DNA of 12,926 nucleotides, taken from contig JAGBRZ010000085.1 in NCBI GenBank assembly GCA_017632155.1, positions 1 through 12,926 of the forward strand, in the 5' to 3' direction. This document shows positions 6,665 to 12,851 of this stretch, in pieces. How positions within the stretch are numbered: position 1 is the first letter of the stretch; each line of letters begins with the position of its first letter. The position numbers were made by a program, and so were the translations under genes. This DNA comes from Clostridia bacterium. GTDB lineage: Bacteria; Bacillota_A; Clostridia; Oscillospirales; CAG-272. Under the pieces are notes generated by a model. The model did no database searches. It worked only from the letters and a program-made list of their open reading frames with translations, and had not been told where the DNA came from.

Positions 6665-7282
6665 TTATTCAATAAACTCATCCCACGCCGTGTTATAAAC
6701 ACCTATTGCTTTCAGTGCTTCGGCAATTTCGATCATAGATTTCTTACCGAGATTTTTGGTTTGGAGAATTTCTTCTTCCGTCAAAGCAGCAATATCTCCA
6801 ACTGTATCACATCCTCTGACCTTCAAGCAATTAAAGGAACGAACCGTCAAATCAAGTTCTTCCAATGTCATTCGAAGTTGGCTATCGACCTTGGCATTTC
6901 TCTTTTCTTCTTCCCTTTTCGCTATCAACGCTTCATATCCGCACTTACCAAACTTGATATAACCAAGTCTTTGCGGTTCACGAAGCTTTCTCAATATCTT
7001 GTCGCTAAGACTTCTAATGCGCTCTGTTGTTACTCCAATTTCAATACCGATCTCACGCAAAGACAGATGCTCTTGATAACGCATACGTATAATTGCTTGC
7101 TCTCGTTCCGCAAGAGTTGATAGCGCATAGTCTAAACCTGCTTTTATATCTTCGGTAATATCTTCTGTCGGCAACTCAGTTGGGTATACAGCGGTAAGTT
7201 GAATGACAAGTAACAGATTCTTCGGATAGTCCTCTTTTAGATATTTCATTTTTAAGTTTTCACCCGTGTGTCTGATAACCAT
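6665..7282 (-). CDS. Sigma-70 region 4-like HTH fused to RNA polymerase alpha C-terminal-like domain
   Basis: 205 aa. Residues about 48-104 (STLAEREQAIIRMRYQEHLSLREIGIEIGVTTERIRSL, then SDKILRKLREP) form a sigma-70 region 4-type helix-turn-helix, which normally binds a -35 element. Residues about 136-195 (TLEELDLTVRSFNCLKVRG, DTVGDIAALTEEEILQTKNLGKKSMIEIAEAL) match the alpha C-terminal domain of RNA polymerase, which binds UP elements and activators. There is no sigma region 2, so it cannot act as a complete sigma factor; a regulator working at promoters is likely. The ATG at 7282 lies two bases after the upstream stop with AAGGAAA before it. A longer frame to 7399 overlaps the previous gene and has no site. 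It is the last gene of the AbrB operon, ending at the terminator at 6611-6642. Confidence 0.82.
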   Translation of the reverse strand: MVIRHTGENLKMKYLKEDYPKNLLLVIQLTAVYPTELPTEDITEDIKAGLDYALSTLAEREQAIIRMRYQEHLSLREIGIEIGVTTERIRSLSDKILRKLREPQRLGYIKFGKCGYEALIAKREEEKRNAKVDSQLRMTLEELDLTVRSFNCLKVRGCDTVGDIAALTEEEILQTKNLGKKSMIEIAEALKAIGVYNTAWDEFIE

Positions 7283-7284
7283 AA

Positions 7285-7734
7285 TTATTTCCTTACCTCT
7301 ATCGAATCGAGAATGTACGTATATAAACGCATCATCCGCGAGACTTCTTCCTCTCCGTATTTTTTCTCGGTACGCGCCCATATCATAAACGTGTGGCAAT
7401 CTTCAATGTTGGGCGTGTTAAGACACGCTTCAATATGAATCAACTTATCGTTTTCGTAAACAACGTAACAACCGTCCAATCCCGCCTTGTGCAACTCGGT
7501 TATCTCACCGATTTTTTTATGAGAAAGTTCCTCATCGAAAAGGCTTTCTATACTCTCAATCGCACTTTCAGCGATCTCGTTACCTGCAACCGTAATTCTG
7601 ACTTTCCAATCCTCAGTGAAAAGCTCTAATCCATCTTCCAACTCCACTTCGTTTGAAGTGGTGAGGTACATATTGTCGGGAATTGCAAAAGAAAGATAAT
7701 CCAATTCAAATCTACCTTTGTTATACTTCAGCAT
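7285..7734 (-). CDS. Unknown soluble protein in the AbrB operon
   Basis: 149 aa, not recognised. It begins MLKYNKGRFELDYLSFAIPDNMYL and is acidic, with alternating strand- and helix-like segments and no signal or membrane segment. Near the C-terminus is RMMRLYTYILDSIEVRK. The ATG at 7734 has an ideal AAAGGAGG site eight bases upstream; a longer frame to 7800 has none and overlaps the AbrB-like gene. It is followed after two bases by the sigma4-alphaCTD gene, so the two are probably co-translated. Confidence 0.8.
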   Translation of the reverse strand: MLKYNKGRFELDYLSFAIPDNMYLTTSNEVELEDGLELFTEDWKVRITVAGNEIAESAIESIESLFDEELSHKKIGEITELHKAGLDGCYVVYENDKLIHIEACLNTPNIEDCHTFMIWARTEKKYGEEEVSRMMRLYTYILDSIEVRK

Positions 7735-7759
7735 TTGTTTTTCCTCCTTTGTACTGTAT

Positions 7760-8011
7760 TCAGATGACCGATGCGACTTCTGCTCGGTGTATTTGAGCAA
7801 CTTGTTCTATGCAACCGTTACACAAACGAATAGATTTTCCCTTTGGTATTTGCGCTCCGCATACGGCACAAACGGTATCTTCGGGAGTAATGATAACTCG
7901 TCCATTCTCAACCGAGAAAAGCACGGGAGAACCGGGTGCAAGGTTTAGTGCCTTGCAAATGTCTTTGGGTATTACAATGCGGTCTAATTTATCAAGCAAT
8001 GATCTTGTCAT
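7760..8011 (-). CDS. AbrB/SpoVT-type DNA-binding protein with C-terminal zinc-ribbon-like motif
   Basis: 83 aa. Residues about 5-45 (LLDKLDRIVIPKDICKALNLAPGSPVLFSVENGRVIITPE) are a SpoVT/AbrB swapped-hairpin domain, which binds DNA as a dimer. A small cysteine module follows: CAVC (48-51) and CNGC (64-67), spaced for zinc. Proteins of this layout are common in gut Bacillota and ICEs as regulators. The ATG at 8011 is chosen because AAAGGAAGG precedes it; the upstream in-frame ATG at 8059 lies inside a palindromic leader and has no site. It heads a three-gene operon (8011 to 6665). Its leader contains a promoter, a terminator and nested inverted repeats, so it is probably controlled by attenuation or by a DNA-binding protein. 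Confidence 0.87.
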   Translation of the reverse strand: MTRSLLDKLDRIVIPKDICKALNLAPGSPVLFSVENGRVIITPEDTVCAVCGAQIPKGKSIRLCNGCIEQVAQIHRAEVASVI

Positions 8012-8025
8012 AACAACCTTCCTTT

Positions 8026-8107
8026 CTTTCGGTGTACTTTTGCTCTTAATTTTGTTCATCGAATGTTATATACGGTGAACAAAAAAAGCCCTTTCGTACA
8101 CCGAAAG
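8026..8107. repeat. Nested inverted repeats in the abrB-like leader
   Basis: Outer arms: CTTTCGGTGTAC (8026-8037) and GTACACCGAAAG (8096-8107), a perfect 12-bp match. Inner arms: TTTTGTTCA (8050-8058) and TGAACAAAA (8076-8084), a perfect 9-bp match. The inner pair sits nearly symmetrically inside the outer pair (12 and 11 bases between arms). On the minus strand the inner-side outer arm lies directly before the ribosome binding site of the abrB-like gene. The outer arm at 8096-8107 also forms the 5' half of the terminator at 8081-8111, so the two structures exclude each other. Confidence 0.75.
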
Positions 8108-8111
8108 AGGC
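8081..8111 (-). terminator. Intrinsic terminator in the abrB-like leader
   Basis: On the minus strand the stem is GCC-(T bulge)-CTTTCG paired with CGAAAGGGC around a 5-base loop, followed by seven T residues (8087 down to 8081). It lies just downstream of the possible promoter at 8126-8155 and before the abrB-like gene, so it should stop most transcripts unless read-through is arranged. It may also be a second terminator for int. Confidence 0.75.
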
Positions 8112-8125
8112 AGCTATGAAACTTT

Positions 8126-8155
8126 TTTATAGCGAAAAAACACTACTTTTGTCGA
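8126..8155 (-). promoter_or_regulatory. Possible promoter of the abrB-like operon
   Basis: On the minus strand: TCGACA (8150-8155), an 18-base spacer, TATAAA (8126-8131). Each hexamer is five of six to consensus; there is no TG extension. Transcription would start near 8119 and run straight into the terminator at 8081-8111. No better promoter is seen between int and the abrB-like gene. Confidence 0.5.
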
Positions 8156-8170
8156 AGGCGTTGACGGTAT

Positions 8171-8211
8171 AAAAAAAGAATGTTATAATATGTCCACAGA
8201 ATATAACATTC
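8171..8211 (-). terminator. Intrinsic terminator of int
   Basis: On the minus strand, arms GAATGTTATA (8211 to 8202) and TATAACATTC (8187 to 8178) give a 10-bp AT-rich stem, followed by seven T residues (8177 to 8171). It overlaps the last base of the int stop codon. The stem is weak in GC content but the U-run is long, so termination is probable. Confidence 0.7.
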
Positions 8212-9149
8212 TACGCTTCAATATAAAGCTTTCCAAGACGGTTCATCATATCCTTTTTATGCTCCATTAAGGAATGAGCATATCGGTTTAAGGTTATGGT
8301 CGGGTTCTTGTGTCCTAAGATCTCGGAAAGTGTTTTTACGTCAACTCCGCACTCAATCGCGCGGGTGGCAAAAGTGTGTCTTAATGAATGGAACCCTTTA
8401 TGCGGGATTCCATTCTTTTTTAATAATAACTCAAACGTGCGCTGATACGATCTGACGGATATAATCTTTTCACCGTCACCAACAACGTATTTAGAGCCGT
8501 TTTTCTTTTTGGTTTCTCGGAGCAAAGGCAAAAGCTGCTTCGGGAATGGAATTACACGCATAGAGGTTGTGGTTTTTGGAGCATTAATGAAACGGCAATA
8601 TTTTCCGTTTTCATCTGTACTGTCGTGACAGGTCTTGCTAATGCTGATCTCGCGCTTTTCAAAATCAATATCCGTCCATTCAAGCGCGAGTAATTCTCCG
8701 ATGCGAAGTCCGGTATATAAACAAAGCAAAATTCCCACGGTCTTATGCCGCTTATCATTCTTTACTGCATCTTCTATTTGCTTTTGCTCGGCAACCGAAA
8801 AACACTCAACCTTTTTTTCCTCAATGCGAGGTCGCTTGATTTTGTCTGCGATGTACTGACTACACAATTCAATATCATGTGCGGTTGCAAGTGAATCTTG
8901 AATAACCGCCACAATAAGGTTGACCGTACTCGGTGCTAAACCTCCGCCCGTTCTGTGATTTCCGCACTTTCGCATATCCACAATATGCCGTTGCAATAAT
9001 TGCGGAGTTAGTTCGTCCATTTCGTATTCACCAAGTCGTGGAATGAGGTGAGAATGAACGATTTGCGTATAGCGAGTGTGTGTTTTTGCCTTTGAAGTTT
9101 GCTTCACATAGTTTTCTAACCACTCAACTAACCATTCTTTGTATTTCAT
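8211..9149 (-). CDS. int: Tyrosine recombinase / integrase
   Basis: 312 aa. Residues about 1-105 are a core-binding (SAM-like) domain and about 115-305 the catalytic domain. The full catalytic set is visible: Arg149 (TGLRIGEL), Lys192 (APKTTTSMR), His254 and Arg257 (HSLRHTF), His280 (ILGHKN) and the nucleophile Tyr290 (NRYAHS). It should cut and rejoin DNA for integration and excision of a mobile element. At 312 aa it is shorter than Tn916-type integrases (about 400 aa) and lacks an obvious arm-binding N-terminal domain; no excisionase gene is seen nearby. AGGCAGGA lies seven bases before the ATG. The promoter is at 9285-9313, but a terminator (9191-9227) sits between it and the gene, so expression probably needs antitermination. 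Confidence 0.93.
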   Translation of the reverse strand: MKYKEWLVEWLENYVKQTSKAKTHTRYTQIVHSHLIPRLGEYEMDELTPQLLQRHIVDMRKCGNHRTGGGLAPSTVNLIVAVIQDSLATAHDIELCSQYIADKIKRPRIEEKKVECFSVAEQKQIEDAVKNDKRHKTVGILLCLYTGLRIGELLALEWTDIDFEKREISISKTCHDSTDENGKYCRFINAPKTTTSMRVIPFPKQLLPLLRETKKKNGSKYVVGDGEKIISVRSYQRTFELLLKKNGIPHKGFHSLRHTFATRAIECGVDVKTLSEILGHKNPTITLNRYAHSLMEHKKDMMNRLGKLYIEA

Positions 9150-9190
9150 GTTTGTATCCTGCCTTTATATAATATTTGTCCTGCTAAATA

Positions 9191-9227
9191 TAAAAGAAGC
9201 CGAACATTCTTGGTATGCTCGGCTTCT
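9191..9227 (-). terminator. Strong terminator in the int leader
   Basis: Arms 9195-9207 and 9215-9227 make a 13-bp stem with a 7-base loop. In minus-strand RNA the only imperfection is a G-U wobble; in plus-strand RNA it is an A-C mismatch. It is followed by TTTTATATTT. It ends the transfer operon transcript and also lies downstream of the int promoter, so it may act as an attenuator. Confidence 0.85.
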
Positions 9228-9235
9228 CGCTATTT

Positions 9236-9258
9236 GAGGAACGGTTTGCACCACCCTC
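9236..9258 (-). promoter_or_regulatory. Upstream hairpin in the int leader
   Basis: On the minus strand, GAGG/CCTC and an inner GGT/ACC helix close a GCAA (GNRA-type) tetraloop, with a small asymmetric internal loop. It lies between the int promoter and the terminator, where a regulatory RNA element or protein site would be expected. It does not match a riboswitch class I know. Confidence 0.4.
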
Positions 9259-9284
9259 TCGTTGTCGTTATTCTGATATACTCT

Positions 9285-9313
9285 ATTATATCATTTTTCG
9301 ACAGATTTTTCAA
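9285..9313 (-). promoter_or_regulatory. Near-consensus promoter for int
   Basis: On the minus strand: TTGAAA (9308-9313), a 17-base spacer ending in TGA, TATAAT (9285-9290). It begins only 11 bases after the stop codon of the truncated CD1108-like gene. Transcription would start near 9278 and give a leader of about 130 bases before the int ATG. Confidence 0.85.
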
Positions 9314-9324
9314 TATGGCCGGGA

Positions 9325-10512
9325 TTACTCACTGAGTATTCCTGCCCAAAGTTCAGCATTTTCGGAACTTAACAGCTCCGTAAGCATCTGCTTTTGCTGT
9401 GCCGTAAATCCATATTCTTCTGCGATCTGAGCCGCGCTCTTGGGAGTAGTTATGACGGTAACGTAAACCGTGTTTATCTCCTCGGTCACTTCTACCACAT
9501 TACCGTTAGCATCCGTTTCTTGCCTTGTAACGTAGCTTGTATGGGTTTCACTCATTAAGGACAGCTCATTCATATCCAAAAAGACAACTCGAAGTGCTTC
9601 TGCTTTGCTTTCATCAAAAGTCGCTACCTCTTGTGGATCGTCGCTGTCAAGGTTGAGCTTCACCGCGTACACCGCAATCACTTCTTCCCAACCTGCTATA
9701 CTTCCCTCATAATTCAATACATCATAATAGACCGTAGCAGCAAGCTCATTTTCTTTTTCGTGATGCTCTCTTTCAAGATCTCTCGTCACGCTGTAAATCG
9801 TTATCTCACTATCTTCAGCCGGAACGAATATTGCATACACTGATCCGACTATGCAAGCAACGATAACGATGATTACGATAATGAGGACAGCAACCCAACC
9901 GCCTGCCACAATCGCTGCTATAATGCCTTTGACGGCGGCTACAACTGCTTTCGCGGCGGCGATGATCGCCTTGACCGCAACCTTTACGAATTTAACAGTA
10001 GCAATCGCGGCACGCTTTATAAGCTGTGCCGCTTTTACTGTTCCTTTAACCGCCGCTTTAGTGCCTTTGACCGTGGCTTTAGCCGTAGTCTTTGCACCTT
10101 TCGCGGCGGTCTTTGTTCCTTTTACGGTGCTCTTTGTTCCCTTGGAAGCCGCCTTAATTCCCTTCTTCGGTGCTTCAAGCATCGGTCTTTGCGGTGAGGG
10201 TAATTGTTTCAAATTGGGATTCGGTTTGGGTTTTCTCGGTCGATTTCTCCACTTCTGAATATTCTTCCGAGTTTCCTTTACTCCCCATCTTCCAACTTTG
10301 TTTGCTCCTACCACCGTCATCCGCGCGATACGTTCTTCCTTATCTTGAAGCTCACTTCCGGCATAATCGGTTTCCGACTCATAACCAACGTTCTGAGTTT
10401 GCTCCGCAGAGTTATGAAGCGAGGATACGCCTTTCTTGGATTTCTGCGCGAGAGTATCAGCGCGGTCGAATGTCTTGATGGTTTTAAGGGATTCTCTTGT
10501 TTTGATCTTCAC
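9325..10512 (-). CDS. CD1108-family ICE protein, lacking its C-terminal hydrolase domain
   Basis: 395 aa. Residues 1-115 are basic and polar; about 116-200 are a low-complexity tract of Lys, Ala, Thr and Gly with short repeats such as KGTKTAAKGAKTTAK; about 205-231 are one membrane helix; the rest is extracytoplasmic. The segment EEVIAVYAVKLNLDSDDPQEVATFDESKAEALRVVFLDMNELS is typical of the CD1108 group of conjugative-element proteins, which usually continue into a CHAP or NlpC/P60 cell-wall hydrolase domain. Here the chain ends at LLSSENAELWAGILSE, right at that boundary, and no hydrolase coding remains downstream. It starts at GTG with GGAGGT six bases upstream, 17 bases after VirB4. It probably belongs to the mating channel; without the hydrolase domain its function may be reduced. 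Confidence 0.85.
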   Translation of the reverse strand: MKIKTRESLKTIKTFDRADTLAQKSKKGVSSLHNSAEQTQNVGYESETDYAGSELQDKEERIARMTVVGANKVGRWGVKETRKNIQKWRNRPRKPKPNPNLKQLPSPQRPMLEAPKKGIKAASKGTKSTVKGTKTAAKGAKTTAKATVKGTKAAVKGTVKAAQLIKRAAIATVKFVKVAVKAIIAAAKAVVAAVKGIIAAIVAGGWVAVLIIVIIVIVACIVGSVYAIFVPAEDSEITIYSVTRDLEREHHEKENELAATVYYDVLNYEGSIAGWEEVIAVYAVKLNLDSDDPQEVATFDESKAEALRVVFLDMNELSLMSETHTSYVTRQETDANGNVVEVTEEINTVYVTVITTPKSAAQIAEEYGFTAQQKQMLTELLSSENAELWAGILSE

Positions 10513-10529
10513 GCGCTTACCTCCAATTC

Positions 10530-12851
10530 TTACTCACCGGGCTTGGTGGTCATCAGCTTATAAAGCTGTGTATCCTTCGGGAAGTTGTTGACGAAAGGTA
10601 CAAGCGCACCACCGATCTTGACAAGTCCATGACCCGCTTCTACGTTGGTGATATACGACATCTGAAGATCGGAGATTCCCATCAGTTCTGCAAGCTGTTC
10701 ACGGTCGGTCGCGGCTTGGTTGAGCATAATGACAAGCTCGGAGTTTGCGAGCATTGTTCTTGCCGTATGGCTCTGTAACAGATCTTCCACGTTCTGTGTA
10801 ATACCGAGAATATAGGCATTGTACTTACGCACCTTCTTCCACATCGTAAAGAGGAAGTTTGCGGAGTATTCATGTTGGAACAAAAGGTAGATCTCGTCAA
10901 TGAAGATATAGGTCTTTCTTCCCTTTGCTCGGTTCTCGGTGATGCGGTTGAGAATACTGTCAAGCACAACGAGCATACCGATGGGCATAAGCTGTTTGCC
11001 AAGCTCGTGAATGTCATAGCAGATAAATCGGCTACGAGTGTTCACATTGGTCTGCTTTGCAAATGTGTTGAGAGAACCATCGGTGAAAAGCTCGATTGCA
11101 AGGGCAATATCTTGTGCTTCAACCTCGCTCTGCTGAAGGAGTACCTCGCGGAAGTCCTTGAGTGTAGGCGGTTCAGAGACACATCCACCGAGCATATAGT
11201 CGCGGTACACGATAGCGGTACAACGGTCGATGATCGACTTCTCTTTCGCTCCAAGTCCTCCATTCATTACCTGCTCACAGAGAGACAGAATGAACTCAGA
11301 TTTCAGAGTGACGGGGTTTGCACCATCCGCATAGTCGCGGCTCATCGCCATCGCGTTAATATGGCTGTTGCTCGTTGCCGAAACCACAACCGTCTCACCG
11401 CCGAAGGCTTCGGTCAAAAGTGTGTACTCACGCTCGGGGTCGATTACGATCACATCTGCGTTTTTGTCAGAAAGAAGCAGGCTTGTCAGCTCTTGCTTTG
11501 CCATCATAGACTTACCCGAACCGGAAACGCCCGTAATGAAGGAGTTACCGTTAAGCAGTTCCCCGCGATTGACCATAATCATATTCTTGCTGATCGCGTT
11601 ATTACCGATATACAGACCGTTCTTGTGACATACCTCTTGAACGTGGAACGGCATAAATACCGCAAGGCTCTCGGTGGTGAGGGTTCTGCGGATATTGAGC
11701 TTTGTACCGCCATACGGCAAGCAAGTATTGAGTCCTTCAAGCTGCTGCCAACGAAGTACCGACATAGAGCAAAGGTGCTTTCTCGCGCACTGCAAAATGC
11801 TCTCGGTATCCGCGTCAAGCTGTTCCTTGCTGTCTGCACTATGAACGAGAGTGATGAGTGCGGGAATCATTCGCTGATCTCGCGCCACAAGGTCATTAAG
11901 GAACTCTCTGCTCTCCTCGCGCTGACGCTCCATATCATAAGGGATCGCCGCCGAGAAGTTATTGTTCTGATTCTGCTTTCTCTGCCAATTCGATATATTG
12001 GTCTCTACCGCAAGGAGCTTACTTTCACCCTGCCTTACCGCTTGATCCATAGGAATGGGGTCTGCGTCGATAGACAGCATAAGGCTACGGTCAATATCGG
12101 TCAGCTCTGCAATAAAGCTATCCTTGATGAAGTTGGCATAATCCTTGAGATACAAAACTCTTGCAAAGCGACCGTTCATCTTGAAAAAGTCGCTTCGGAA
12201 CTCAAGGGATTGAGGAGCAAGAGCGATCTTGAAATCGTGACCTCTCTTGGCATTGAGGAATCTGTCATATCTAAAATCGTCCTCATATCCCTTGTGGAAA
12301 AAATCGTAAAGCATACGAATCTTATCTTCTTCGCCGACCTCCTCAAACTTGGAGCCAAGCTTTGAAAAGAGAGTGGTGAACTCCGCACCCACGCGATTGA
12401 AATATCCCTTTGCTTCTTCAAGGGTTTTCTTTTCCACCGTTATGGTCATAAACTTGTCCTGCACAACGCCTGCCGAAAGGTTGGCGTTTCGCTCCAGGAC
12501 AGAGTTATATTCTCTGCGATAACGGTCAAGGCTATCGCCAACAAGGGGGAGCATATTGCGCTCCTCAAACTTGCTTTTCTGAATACGGCGGTTATTGATG
12601 GTGATCTTGGTTGTGGCTCCACTGTCAAGGGAGTTTAGAATCTCGGAATAACCAAGGAACATTCCCTCTTTATCTTCTCTTGAAGCCACGGCATAGTTGA
12701 TGTCGGTAAAGGTAAAGGTCTTTGACCACAAGTTTCTTCCTACAAGGAAGATACCGTCCTCAAAGACCCCTTGGATCGGAATAGCCTGCTCCACGTTGGT
12801 GGGAACGGCATCCGGTTCTACCGTTTTCTTTTTAGGCTGAAAGATACTCAT
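10530..12851 (-). CDS. virB4: VirB4-type conjugation ATPase
   Basis: 773 aa, complete and of normal length for ICE VirB4 proteins. The N-terminal half (to about 420) is the VirB4/CagE-type region. The C-terminal half is a P-loop ATPase: Walker A GVSGSGKS at 441-448, VIVIDPEREYTLL at about 467-479, Walker B TYIFIDEIYLLF at about 647-658, and a GITQNVEDLL motif at about 683-692. It powers assembly of, and substrate movement through, the type IV secretion channel at the inner membrane. The ATG overlaps the TGA of the upstream gene by four bases, with AAGGAGG just before it. The CD1108-like gene follows 17 bases downstream. No frameshift or missing motif is seen. Confidence 0.96.
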   Translation of the reverse strand: MSIFQPKKKTVEPDAVPTNVEQAIPIQGVFEDGIFLVGRNLWSKTFTFTDINYAVASREDKEGMFLGYSEILNSLDSGATTKITINNRRIQKSKFEERNMLPLVGDSLDRYRREYNSVLERNANLSAGVVQDKFMTITVEKKTLEEAKGYFNRVGAEFTTLFSKLGSKFEEVGEEDKIRMLYDFFHKGYEDDFRYDRFLNAKRGHDFKIALAPQSLEFRSDFFKMNGRFARVLYLKDYANFIKDSFIAELTDIDRSLMLSIDADPIPMDQAVRQGESKLLAVETNISNWQRKQNQNNNFSAAIPYDMERQREESREFLNDLVARDQRMIPALITLVHSADSKEQLDADTESILQCARKHLCSMSVLRWQQLEGLNTCLPYGGTKLNIRRTLTTESLAVFMPFHVQEVCHKNGLYIGNNAISKNMIMVNRGELLNGNSFITGVSGSGKSMMAKQELTSLLLSDKNADVIVIDPEREYTLLTEAFGGETVVVSATSNSHINAMAMSRDYADGANPVTLKSEFILSLCEQVMNGGLGAKEKSIIDRCTAIVYRDYMLGGCVSEPPTLKDFREVLLQQSEVEAQDIALAIELFTDGSLNTFAKQTNVNTRSRFICYDIHELGKQLMPIGMLVVLDSILNRITENRAKGRKTYIFIDEIYLLFQHEYSANFLFTMWKKVRKYNAYILGITQNVEDLLQSHTARTMLANSELVIMLNQAATDREQLAELMGISDLQMSYITNVEAGHGLVKIGGALVPFVNNFPKDTQLYKLMTTKPGE

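Noticed and set aside
5082..9217. CAAGAATG shared by the int leader and the 239-aa gene leader
   Set aside because: An 8-base match in different structural positions (loop versus linker) is easily due to chance.
10050..10165. Repetitive Lys/Ala/Thr-coding tract as a DNA tandem repeat array
   Set aside because: It is a low-complexity protein segment usual for CD1108-type proteins, with degenerate codons, not an exact DNA repeat or CRISPR array.
10872..12365. Long plus-strand open frame of 497 codons opposite virB4
   Set aside because: It lies entirely antisense to a complete VirB4 with intact Walker motifs, shows no recognisable domain and has the His/Cys/Arg-rich look of an antisense shadow.
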